A DNA stretch of 64,000 bases from Delphinapterus leucas (Eukaryota > Chordata > Mammalia > Artiodactyla > Monodontidae): the NCBI RefSeq assembly GCF_002288925.2, contig NW_022098008.1, positions 5,873,971 through 5,937,970 of the forward strand, written 5' to 3'. The translations under genes and the position numbers were made by a program. Shown here one piece after another: positions 53,868 through 64,000 of the stretch. The notes below the pieces were generated by a model. The model had not been told where the DNA came from. It saw only the letters and a list, made by a program, of their open reading frames with translations, and did no database searches. Position 1 is the first letter of the stretch. Every line of letters starts with the position of its first letter.

Positions 53868-56800
53868 TTCCATAAGTATGTGTTAGCATACGATATTTGT
53901 TTTTCTCTTTCTGACTTACTTCACTCTGTATGACAGACTCTAGGTCCATCCACCACACTACAAATAGTTCAATTTCATTTCTTTTTTATGGCTGAGTAAT
54001 ATTCCATTGTATGTACGTGCCACATCTTCCTTATCCATTCATCTGTTGATGGCCGTGTAGGTTGCATCCATGTCCTGACTATTGTAAATAGTGCTGTGAT
54101 GAACACTGTGGTACATGTCTCTTTTTGAATTATGGTTTTCTCAGGGTATATGCCCAGTAGTTAGATCATTGGGTCATATGGTAGTTCTATTTTTAATTTT
54201 TTAAGGAACCTCCATAGTGTTCTCCATAGTGGCTGTGTCAATTTACATTCCCACCAACAGTACAAGAGGGTTCCCTTTTCTCCACACCCTCTCCAGCATT
54301 TATTATTTCTAGATTTTTTGATGATGCCCATTCTGACTGGTGTGAGGTGATAACTCATTGTGGTTTTAATTTGCATTTCTCTAATGATTAGTGATGGTGA
54401 GCATCCTTTCAGGTGTTTGTTGGCAATTTGCATATCTTCTTTGGAGAGATGTCTATTTAGGTCTTCTGCCCACTTTTGGATTCTTTGTTTGTTTTTTTGA
54501 TATTGAGCTGCATGAACTGCTTGTATATTTTGGAGATTAATCCTTTGTCAGTTGTTTCATTTGCAAATATTTTCTCCCATTTTGAGGGTTGTCTTTTCAT
54601 CTTGTGTATGGTTTCCTTTGCTGTGCAAAAGATTTTAAGTCTCATTAGGTCCCATTTGTTTATTTTGGTTTTTATTTCCATATCTCTAGGAGGTGGGTCA
54701 AAAAGGATCTTGCTGTGATTTATGTCATAAAGTGTTCAGCCTATGTTTTCCGCTAACAGTATTATGGTGCCTGGCCTTACATTTAGGTCTGTAGTCCATT
54801 TTGGGTTTATTTTTGTGTATGGTGTTAAGGGGTGTTCTAATTTCATTCTTTTACATGTAGCTGTCTAGTTTTCCCAGCACCACTTATTGAAGAGGCTGTC
54901 TTTTCTCCATTGTATATTCTTGCCTCCTTTACCAAAGATAAGGTGAGAACATGTGGTGGGTTTACCTCTGGGCTTTCTATCCTGTTCCATTTGATCTATA
55001 TTTCTGTTTTTGTGCCAGTACCATACTGTCTTGATTACTGTAGCTTTGCAGTATAGTCTGAAGTCAGGGAGCCTGATTCCTCCAGCTCTGTTTTTCTTTC
55101 TCAAGATTGCTTAGGCTATTTGGGGTCTTTTGTGTTTCCATACAAATTGTGAAATATTTTGTTCTCGTTCTGTGAAAAATGCCAGTGGTAGTTTGATAGG
55201 GATTGCATTGAATCTGTAGATTGCTTTGGGTAGTATAGTCATTTTCATAATGTTGATTCTTCCAATAAAAGAACATGGTATATCTCTCCACCTATTTGTA
55301 TCATCTTTCATTTCTTTCCTTAGTGTCTTATAATTTTCTGCATACAGGTCTTTTGTCTCCTTAGGTAGGTTTATTCCTAGATATTTTATTCTTTTTGTTG
55401 CAATGGTAACTGGGAGTGATTTCTTAATTTCACTTTCAGGTTTTTCATCATTAGTGTATAGGAATTAAAGAGACTTCTGTGCATTAATTTTGTATCTTGC
55501 TACTTTACCAAATTCATTGATTAGCTCCAGTAGTTTTCTGTTGGCATCTTTAGGATTCTCTGTGTAGAGTATCATGTCATCTGCAAACAGTGACAGCTTT
55601 ACTTCTTCTTTTCCAATTTGGATTCCTTTATAACTTTTTCTTCTCTGATTGCTGTGGCTAAAACTTCCAATGCTATGTTTAATAATAGTGATGAGAGTGG
55701 GCAACGTTGTCTTCTTCTTGATCTTCAGGGAAATGGTTTCAGTTTTTCATCATTGAGAGTGATCTTGGCTGTGGGTTTGTCATATATGGCCTTTATTGTG
55801 TTGAGAGAAGTTCCCACTATGCTTACTTTCTGGAGGGTTATTATCATAAATGGGTGTTGAATTTTGTCAAAAGCTTTTTCTGCATCTATTGAGATGATCA
55901 TATGTTTTTTCTCCTGCAATTTGTTAATATGGCTTATCAAGTTGATTGATTTGCATACATTGAAGAATCCTTGCATTCCTGGGATAAACTCCACTTGATC
56001 ATGTTGTATGATCCTTTTAATGTGCTGTTGGATTCTGTTTGCTAGTCTTTTGTTGAGATTTTTTGCATCTATGGTCATCAGTGATATTGGCCTGTAGTTT
56101 ATTTTCTGGTGACATCTTTGCCTGGTTTTCATATCAGGGTGATAGTGGCCTCGTAGAATAAGTTTGAGAGTGTTCCTCCCTCTGCTATAATTTGGAAGAC
56201 TTTGAGATGGATAGGTGTTAGCTCTTCTCTAAATGTTTGATAGAATTCGCCTGTGAAGCCATCTGGTCCTGGGCTTTTGTTTGTTGGAAATTTTTAATCA
56301 CAGTCTCCATTTCAGTGCTTGTGATTGATCTGTTTATATTTTCTCTTTCTTCCTGGTTCAGTCTTGGAATGCTGTGCTTTTCTAAAAATTTGTCCATTTC
56401 TTCCAGGTTGTCCATTTTATTGGCATATACTTGCTTGTAGTGATCTCTCATGATCCTTTGTATTTCTTCAGTGTCAGTTGTTACTTCTCCTTTTTCATTT
56501 CTAATTCTATTGATTTGAGCCTTCTCCCTCTTTTTCTTGATGAGTCTGGCTAATGGTTTATCAATTTTGTTTATCTTCTGAAAGAAGCAGCTTTTAGTTT
56601 TATTGATCTTTGCTATTGTTTCCTTCATTTCTCTTTCTTTATTTCTGATCTGATCTTTATGATTTCTTTCCTTCTGCTAACTTTGTGGGTTTTTTGTTCT
56701 ATTTTCTGTAATACCTTTAGCTGTAAGGTTAGGTTGTTTATTTGAGATGTTTCTTGTTTCTTGAGGTAGGATTGTATTGCTCTAAACATCCCTCTTAGAA

Positions 56801-57676
56801 CTGCCTTTTCTGCATCCCATACGTTTTGGGTTGTCGTGTTTTCATTGTCATTTGTGTCTAGGTAGTTTTTGATCTCCTCTTTGATTTCTTCAGTGATCTC
56901 TTGGTTATTAAGTAGTGTACTGTTTAGCCTCCATGTGTTTGTATTTTTTACTATTTTTTTTCCTGTAGTTGATATCTAGTCTCAAAGCATTGTAGTTGGA
57001 AAAGATACTTCATATGATTCCAATTTTCTTGAATTTATCAAGGCTTGATTTGTGACCCATGATATGATCTATCCTGGAGAATTTTCCATGTGCACTTGAG
57101 AAGAAAATGTATTCTCTTGTTTTTGGGTGGAATGTCCTATAAATATCAATTAAGTCTATCTTGTTTAATGTATCATTTTAAGTTGTGTTTCCTAATTTAT
57201 TTTCATTTTGGATGATCTGTCCATTGGTGAAAGTGGGGAGTAAAAGTCCCCTACTATGATTGTGTTACTGTTGATTTCTCCTTTTATGGCTGTTAGCATT
57301 TGCCTTATGTATTGAGGTGCTCCTATGTTGGGTGCATAGATATTTACAATTGTTATATCTTCTTCTTGGACAGTTCCCTTGATCATTATATAATATCCTT
57401 CTTTGTCTCTTGTAATAGTCTTTAGTTAAAGTTTATTTTGTCTGATATGAGAATTGCTACTCCAGATTTCTTTTGATTTCCATTTGCATGGAATATCTTT
57501 TTCCATCCCCCCACTTTCAGACTGTATGTGTCCCTAGGTCTGAAATGGGTCTCTTGTAGACAGCATATATGCAGGTTTTGCTTTTGTATTCATTCAGTCA
57601 GTCTATGTCTTTTGGTTGTAGCATTTAATCCATTTACATTTAAGGTAATTATCAATATGTATGTTCTTATTACCAT
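53868..57676 (-). pseudogene. L1-B ORF2 (endonuclease/reverse transcriptase), decayed
   Basis: The start at 57676 is chosen because the frame there gives the conserved TLNVNGLNA with the catalytic asparagine. Fragments then show NIYAPN and VGDF (endonuclease, 57192-57386), KPLARLIKKKREK (56218-56628), RPISLM and [13 protein letters not shown] (55725-56132), [11 protein letters not shown] (reverse-transcriptase palm, 55465-55704), and the C-terminal region (54161-54433). In the C-terminal cysteine motif the histidine of CX3CX7HX4C is replaced by tyrosine ([18 protein letters not shown]). Multiple frame breaks exclude function. Confidence 0.92.
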
Positions 57677-57734
57677 TTTCTTAACTATTATGCATTTGTT
57701 ATTTTAGGCCTTTTCCCTCTCGTGTGTTTCCTGA

Positions 57735-58620
57735 CTAGAGAAGTTCCTTTAGCATTTGTTGTAGAGCTAGTTTGGTAGTGCTGAATTCTCTTACCTTTTG
57801 CTTGCCTGTAAAGGATTTAAAATCTCCTTCGAATCTGAATGAGATCCTTGCTGGATATAGTAATCCTGGTTGTAGGTTTTTCCCTTTCATCACTTTAAAT
57901 AGGTCCTGCCACTCTCTTCTGGCCTGTAGAGTTTCTGCTGAAAGATCACTGTTAACCTTATGGGGATTCCCTTGTATGTTATTTGGTTTTTTTCTTCCCT
58001 TGCTGCTTTTAATATTTTTTCTTCGTATTTAATTTTTGGTAGTTTGATTAGTATGTGTCTTGGGGTGTTTCTCCTTGGATTTATCCTGTATGGGACTCTC
58101 TGCACTTCCTGGACTTGATTGACTATGTCCTTTCCCATATTAGGGAAATTTTCAACTATAATCTCTTCAAATATTTTTTAAGTCCCCTTCTCTTTTTCTT
58201 CTTCTTCTGGGACCCTGATAATTCGGATGTTGGTGAGTTTAATATTGTCCCAGAGGTTTGAAACTCTCCTCAGTTCTTTTCATTCTTTTTTCTTTTTCTG
58301 CTCTGCAGTATTTATTTCCACTATTTTATCTTCCACATCACTTATCTGTTCTGCCTCAGTTATTCTGCTGTTGATTCCTTCTAGAGAATTTTTCATTTCA
58401 TTTATTGTGTTGTTCATCGTTGTTTATTTGGTCTATAGTGCTTCTAGGTCCTTGTTAAATGTTTCTTGTATTTTCTCCATTCTATTTCCAAGGTTTGGGG
58501 TCAGCTTTACTATCATTACTCTGAATTCTTTTTCAGGTAAACTGCCAATTTCCTCTTCATTTGTTTGGTCTGGTGGGTTTTAACCTTGCTCCTTCATCTG
58601 CTGTGTTTCTGTGTTCTCAT
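57735..58620 (-). pseudogene. L1-B ORF1 (RNA-binding chaperone), decayed
   Basis: The start at 58620 (MRTQKHSR, then stop) corresponds to the ORF1 start of L1-A, but a 4-bp deletion within the first ten codons shifts the frame. The C-terminal RNA-binding domain is read at 57890-58138 (VQRVPYRINPRRNTPRHILI, ILKAAREE, YKGIPIRL). The last codons, LQQMLKELL then TAG, lie at 57735-57765. The length of 886 bp equals that of L1-A within one base. Confidence 0.92.
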
Positions 58621-60535
58621 TTTGCTTAATTTACTGTGTTTGGTGTCTCCTTTTCGCAGGCTGCAGGTTCATGGTTCCTGTTGTTTTTGGTGTCTACACC
58701 CAGTGGCTAAGGTTGGTTCAGTGGGTTGTGTAGGCTTCCTGGTGGAGGGGACTGGTGTTTTTGTTCTGGTGGGTGGGGCTGGATCTTGTCTTTCTGCTGG
58801 ACAGGACTGAGTCCATTGGTGTGTTTTGGAGTGTCTGTGAACTTACTATGATTTTAGGCAGTCTCTCTGCTAATGGGTGGGGTTGTGTTCCTGTCTTGCT
58901 AGTTAATTGGCATAGGGCATTCAACAATGGAGCTTGCTGGTCGTTGACTAGAGCTGGGTCTTAACGTTCAGATGGAGATCTCTGGGAGACCTCTCACCTA
59001 TATATGGGGCTGGGAGTTGTCTGGTGGTCCAATGTCCTGAACTCGGCTCTCCCACCTCAGAAGCTCAGGCCTGATAGCTGGCCACAGCACCAAGATCCTG
59101 TCAGCCACATGGCTCAAAAGAAAATGGAGAAAAAAAGGAAAGAAAAAAAATTTAATAAAAAAATAATTCAAATTTTAAAATAATAAAGAGAGCAACCAAG
59201 CCAATATACAAATCCACCAATGATAACAAGAACTAAAAACTATACTAAGATAAACATAAAAATCAGAAATAAATCAGTCACAGACAGCAAACCCCAAGTC
59301 TACAGTTGCTCCCAAAGTTTACCACCTCAGTTTTGGGATGATTCATTGTCTCTTCAGGTATTCCACAGATGCAGGGTACATCAGGTTGACTTGGGGATTT
59401 AATCTACTGCTCCTGAGAGATTTCCCTTTCTCTTCTTTGCTCGCACAGCTCCTGGGGTTCAGCTTTGGATTTGACGCCACCTCTGCGTGTAGGTCACCCT
59501 CGGGCATCTGTTCCCGCCCAGACAGGACGGGGTTAAATCAGCGGCTGATTAGGGGGTTCTGGCTCACTCAGGCGGGGGGAGGGAGGGGTACGGTACTTAT
59601 AATTGGAATGTGGGGCAAGCCTGTGGTGGCAGAGGCCAGCATGACATTGCAACAGCCTGAGATGCACCGTGTGTTCTCCAGGGGAACTTGTCCCTGGATC
59701 ACAGGACCCTGGCAGTGGCATATTGCACAGGCTCCCTGCGGGGTACAGATAGTGGCTGGTGCTTGCACACGGGATTCTTGGTGGCTGCAGCAGCAGCATT
59801 AGCATGTCATTCCCATCTCTAGGGTCCGAGCTGAAAGCCGTGGCTTGCGCCCGTCTCCAGAGCTTGTTTAGGTGGTGCTCTGCCCTCTGTGGGCACGTGG
59901 GGTAGGAATCTCCTCTCGTCGTGCACCCTGAAACAATGGTCTCTTGCCTCTTCGGTAGTTCCAGACTTTTTTCCAGACTCCCTCCCAGCTAGCTGTGGTG
60001 CACTAGCCCACTTCAGGCTGTGTTCATGCCGCCAACCCCAGTCCTCTCCCTGGGATCTGACCTCCGAAGCCCTAGTGTCATCTCCCAACCCCCACCCACC
60101 CCAGTGGGTGAGCAGACAAGCCTCTCAAGCTGGTGAGTGCTGGTTGGCACCAATCCTCTGTGCAGGAATCTGTCCACTTTGCCCTCTGCACCCCTGTGGC
60201 TGTGCTCCCCTCCATGGCTCTGAAGCTTCCCCTCTCCGCCACCTGCAGTGTCCACCCGCGAAGGGGCTTCTAGTGTGTGGAAACCTTTCCTCCTTCACAG
60301 CTTCCTCCCAGAGGGGCAGGTCCCATCCCTATTCTTTTGTCTCTGTTTTTTCTTTTTTCTTTTGCCTTACCCAGGTAGGTGGGGAGTTTCTTGCCTTTTG
60401 GGAAGCCTGAGGTCTTCTGCCAGTGTTCAGGAGGTGTTCTGTAGGAGTTGCTCCACATGTAGATGTATTTTTGTTGTATTTGTGGGGAGGAAGGTGCTCT
60501 CCACATCTTACTCCTCCGCCATCTTCAAGTTCCCC
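58621..60535 (-). promoter_or_regulatory. L1-B 5' UTR, long (unspliced) form
   Basis: Two outer parts align with the L1-A leader: about 140 nt at the 5' end (60395-60535) and about 490 nt next to ORF1 (58621-59112). Between them lies 59113-60394. It is GC-richer in its 5' two-thirds (59440-60390) and A-rich on the plus strand (T-rich in sense) at 59113-59280. A YY1-type motif is present at the extreme 5' end. By analogy with other mammalian L1s this leader is the internal Pol II promoter, but promoter activity is inferred, not visible. Confidence 0.8.
59113..60394 (-). other. Intron-like block in the L1-B 5' UTR
   Basis: In the L1 sense direction the block is preceded by CCCAAAAG and begins GCAAGAAACT, a GC-type 5' splice site. 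A single C-to-T change would make it GTAAGA, a near-perfect donor. It ends with an almost unbroken pyrimidine tract of about 35 nt, then TTTTGAG, a textbook 3' splice site. The flanking sequence CCATGTGGC follows. L1-A has CCCAAAAG joined directly to CTGTGTGGC, the same length with two substitutions. Confidence 0.75.
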
Positions 60536-60539
60536 CTAA

Positions 60540-62170
60540 TTGTGTAATTCTCAACAAGGCTGATTTGAATCTTTCTCTGGGATGGATAAGGTTGCTGAAG
60601 AAGAGATGTTTTTGTCTCTTTCTGTGAGATCATATTATTTGAGGACCAGCTAATTCTGCAGCCTCCAGGAGCCACTGACACCACACGGACACAGTCTTTT
60701 ATTTTTTCCCTTTGTGCTTAGTCTAGTTTCACTTGCTCACAGGATGCTGCGTGCAGAAGCCTTGAACCCAGCACTTCAGACCAGAGTTCCTCGTAGAAAT
60801 CGGGACACCACAACACATCAACTCAAGATGGTGGCAGTGGACCATACACCCAGAAATACCTTTTACATCACAACTTGGCACACGCTTATGTGTGCACACA
60901 CACTTACATATATAGAACTGGAATTAAAGTTCTACCAAAAAATACCTGTTTTTACTAACTTTACTGCATGCACTCTTATGCTTTCTATTCCCTTCCAGTG
61001 TATTATAATTGTGTTAAAAGTGTCCATCACCATTCACTAAACTGATTTAATGAGTCCCTCCTTAATGGGTCATATGCTTACAGTGCAAAAATCACTGGTT
61101 TTGTGGCAAGATATTAAAGGAGTTATTGCATAATAACTGTAAGATTTCCAGTGTGATTTGAAAGATCTAAGGGAAGGTGGAAGTAGGCACAGGAGAGACC
61201 CCCCTCAGTCCTGAGGACTACTAGGCAGGAGGTACCAACTTTCTAGGTAGTGAGCATAGCTGGGTCACAGGTTCTGGAGCAGGAAGGCGCTCAGCATAGT
61301 GAAGAAATAGAAGGCTTGTGTGACTGGGGAGCACAGAGAGTGGTGGTGGGTGTGGAATGAGGCAGGAGATGTTGGCATCCACTAGATCGCAGGAGGTTTT
61401 GAGGCTACAGTAAGGATGAGGCTGATATGGAGGACACAGATAAATATGTTGCCATCAGTGCAGAGGTCACTGTAGTTCTGGTTCTGGCATGGCCTGCATG
61501 ATGAACTGGTGAGATGTCATCTGGGTTGGTAAACACTTGAGAAGTGGGAAGGCCAGGGCATGATGGGCTGCTTGGCTGAGGGAGGTATGGAAGGAAGTGG
61601 TATCTGAGACACTCCAAGATGTGGCCTGAGTCAAATAGAAGGACATTTCTGGAGAAGAGAAATCTGGAAGACAGTTACTTTTGGAAGAGAGATGAAGAAT
61701 TAGGTGGTGTGAGATACACATCTGAGACCACATTTAGGGCCATGAACTTATTGAAATTTCTAGGTAGATGTACCCAAGTGGGAAGAGAAAGGAACTCTGA
61801 TTTTAGAGCTGGCTGTGAAAAATACATGATAAATATGTTAACAACACACATCCTTGGAGCTCAGTGAATTTCAGTTTTACCTGTTCCTTTTCTTTTGCCT
61901 TGGCTTTCTCCTCATCTGTCCTTCCTTCCATCAGAGAGCACCACTACAAGGAGAAGCATAGATGGCCATCATTATTATTAAGCAAAGGGTGGGTTATTGA
62001 TTTTAGATAACCATAGTCTAAATATGTTTAGCACCAAGCCTCTTATGTGGAAGTACCCATCAACTTTATAATTGCACGAATCAATACACACAAGTAGCAG
62101 ATTGTTTTTTCCTAAAGTGATTGCACCAATATATATACAATCCTTCATGCTTTTCTTAAAATGCAGTGTC
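60540..62170. other. No recognisable feature
   Basis: About 1.6 kb of unique-looking sequence. Frames at 60714-61040 (108 codons) and 61467-61733 (88 codons) have no family motif. Confidence 0.4.
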
Positions 62171-62177
62171 AACATGC

Positions 62178-62457
62178 TTCTATTGAGAATGAAACTCTGA
62201 ATGCTCCCTTCTTTTGAACCCAGATGGCCCTTTGTAACAGCCTCAACGAATAGAATGTGGCAGAAGTAACACTGTGCAGCTTTCAAGTTCAGGTCATGAA
62301 AGGTAATATTGTGGACCAGAAAGAAGACATCTTATTGTCTACTGTCTAAACTCCTGACCCACAGAGACAATGAGAGATAATAAGTGGTCGTTGTTTTAAA
62401 CCACTTATGTTGGGGTAATTTGTTACCCATTCACAGTAACTTGAACAACATATTCTC
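62178..62457 (+). repeat. MaLR-type LTR fragment (MLT1-like)
   Basis: 'gatggccctttgtaacagcctcaacgaatagaatgtggcagaagtaacactgtgcagc', CTCCTGACCCACAGAGACAATGAGAGATAATAAGTGG, and the polyadenylation end GTTGTTTTAAACCACTTATGTTGGGGTAATTTGTTACCC. It resembles the LTR at 5895-6405 but is a different insertion with its own truncation. Confidence 0.65.
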
Positions 62458-62464
62458 TGGGGAT

Positions 62465-64000
62465 GTACCTCTAATCTTCACCCATGAAGGTAAGAACTTG
62501 GATTGGTTCATTGAATTATTAGATTGATACAAAAATTGAGTCTGTGGCCAAAAATGCATGGATGAGGGGACCAAGCTGAGATCAGTCCTCAGGGGTGATC
62601 TACAGAAGCCAATCACCAGATAAAGATGTACAGGAAGGTGAGGATTAGGAAATTGAAATAATCTAACTTGACATTGACTTTCATTTTGCGCTGCCTTAAC
62701 CAAGTTTGGAAAGTCCTGCAGCCCCGAATGCTGCGGTGGATGCTGTTGGCACCCCTCCCCAGCTGCTGAATTTGGCAGCCAACAGCACACAGCTGCCCCC
62801 TTCACTGATGTATTGCCTCTGTAGGACAGGAGCTGCCTTGCCCTGAGGTCACATGGCCCCCTCCTCCTAGCAGGTAGGGGCTGTCAGCAGACAAGGGCAA
62901 CTGCCAGGGTGTATCCAAGGCTGGCCTCCTTGCCTAATAGGGAAGGTCTCTGTGGTGAAACTGATGAACCCAGTTGAATTGACTCTCCAGTCTGGATCAC
63001 TTCTTTGCCTACTCTTCTTTCCCTGTTTGATCCTGCTGCCCCTCACCCCCTCACGCCCTCACTCCCTCACCCAAGAGCTCTTTCATTAAATCACTCTTCC
63101 AAGAATCCTCCTCCTAGACTCTGCTTCTAGTAAACCTGGCTTCAACATGCCTAATACCTTAATACGCAGACATGACTAGTAAAGCCAGACAGGAAATTGG
63201 TCTAATGTTATGGACAGATACCATTTTGAATTTAATTAATATGCAATTTATTTACCTGAATATAACATTGTGGCCAGTACTGACTTTCGAATTATTACAG
63301 ACCTAGGAAATTATTACTGTTCTAGAGATACCAGAAATACCCTCCCTGCTTCCAAATTCCTTCTTAAGGAACTCATTCCCCAGTCCCCACCCCAATCCCC
63401 AAATCAGCAATTCTCCACACCATAAGGTCTTCTCCAACACCAGCATCTCATTGAAATTGGTCTCATTTCAACCTGAGGCATGCTGAATTTCTCTCAAGAC
63501 CTCACATTAAGAGACTCAGATCCTGAACCATGATATGATATCATTCCAGGGCTGGGTGTTTAAGTCTGAACTAACTGCAAGTGGGTCAGAGAAGGTCAGG
63601 TTCTCTGCAGAAAGAGGAGTGGTCATATAGACACAGGGAGAGAAGCAGAGACTTGTGATGGCAATGACCCCAGCAAGAAGAAGGATGAGGTGGTTCTTGG
63701 CTCCTGACATCCTGGGGCTTTAGAGATATGTCTACTTCAAATCTGCTTGTGCTATAACTGGCTGAAAGATGAGAGCCTTCTCTTTTCTTAACAAATTCTT
63801 AAATAAGAGTGACAATGGAGAATCAAAATAATCATAGCCCTTCATTACTAAATGCATTATAAAAATATATAGTCAAATATCAAATTTATTTACTATCTCA
63901 GTTCATGTAGAAACATTTACATGGACATCAACATTGCTTCCTGTAACCAAACTGGAACATTCATGGAGTTGACAATCAAAATATATCACTTAAATCTCCA
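62465..64000. other. No recognisable gene; possible old LTR scrap
   Basis: At 62990-63150 a run of CTCACCCCCTCACGCCCTCACTCCCTCACC, then TTTCATTAAATCACTCTTCC and AGACTCTGCTTCTAG, could be the 3' part of an old ERVL-type LTR, but I cannot name it. No other repeat or gene is recognised. The 64-codon minus frame at 63516-63710 has a hydrophobic start but no other support. Confidence 0.35.

Larger units (their letters stand above)
53512..60535 (-). mobile_element. Near-full-length L1 ('L1-B') with long 5' UTR
   Basis: A 7.0-kb minus-strand L1. In sense order it has a 5' end with the YY1-type GAAGATGGCGG (complement of 60516-60526), a 5' UTR of about 1,915 nt, ORF1 (57735-58620), ORF2 (about 53868-57676), a 3' UTR with a polypurine tract, the complement of AATAAA at 53525-53530, and a short A-tail. 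It is roughly as diverged as L1-A and equally dead. I could not find a convincing TSD. The 5' UTR contains a 1,282-bp block (59113-60394) absent from L1-A and bounded by splice-site-like sequence. Confidence 0.93.

Noticed and set aside
59338..59802. 154-codon plus-strand frame
   Set aside because: It is antisense within the L1-B 5' UTR and overlaps a minus-strand frame. No recognisable domain.
59889..60410. 173-codon plus-strand open frame, the second longest in the window
   Set aside because: It lies antisense inside the GC-rich intron-like block of the L1-B 5' UTR, has no family motif and no counterpart in L1-A.

Overview
This window is mammalian nuclear DNA, almost certainly from a cetacean. 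The diagnostic evidence is four copies of the tRNA-derived CHR SINE (20229-20432, 32865-33074, 40424-40631 complement, 52502-52619), a family of whales and their close relatives. Alongside them are L1 LINEs whose 3' ends are of the cetartiodactyl type. I found no host protein-coding gene, exon, rRNA, tRNA gene or CRISPR array. Every long open frame that I can identify belongs to a transposable element. The window reads as intergenic or deep intronic DNA.

Layout. 1-9700: single-copy-looking DNA with L2, MIR, two L1 3' ends (3818-4421, 5056-5358), an old MaLR-type LTR (5895-6405), a (TA)n tract and a MER20 hAT element. 9700-20100: old L1M fragments, MIRs, two tRNA-type SINEs and an MLT1 LTR (19487-19982). 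20100-24560: a 5'-truncated young L1 with perfect 15-bp target-site duplications (TSDs) that carries a CHR SINE, then an older L1M tail. 25452-26419: an internally deleted Tigger/pogo DNA transposon with clear inverted repeats and TA flanks. 27788-28272: an MLT1 LTR split by a hAT-like element. 29616-30103: an L1 copy with a 5' inversion. 33278-40800: an old L1M split by a near-full-length L1 ('L1-A', 34712-40706), itself split by a CHR SINE. 47386-47962: an MLT1 LTR split by an L1 tail that holds a 100-N assembly gap. 48727-48917: a 191-bp L1 tail. 50225-52620: old L1M plus a composite of L1 ends, an unidentified poly(A)-tailed insert and a truncated CHR SINE. 53512-60535: a second near-full-length L1 ('L1-B'). 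60536-64000: mostly unrecognised, with one MaLR LTR.

The most interesting observation comes from comparing the two long L1 copies, both on the minus strand. L1-B has a 5' UTR of about 1.9 kb. L1-A lacks exactly one internal block of 1,282 bp of it. Read in the L1 sense direction, the missing block starts GCAAG after AAAAG and ends in a long pyrimidine tract followed by AG. Removing it from L1-B gives a leader of about 633 nt, against about 639 nt in L1-A once its SINE is subtracted. L1-A therefore looks like the retrotransposed product of a spliced L1 RNA, comparable to the SpIREs described for human L1. Both copies also keep overlapping 69-codon sense and antisense open frames just upstream of ORF1.

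Both long L1 copies are dead, with many frameshifts and stops, but they still show endonuclease, reverse transcriptase (FADD) and C-terminal cysteine-rich motifs. The nested insertions give a relative order of events: old L1M and MLT1 first, then L1-A, the other young L1 copies and the tRNA SINEs, and CHR SINEs last.
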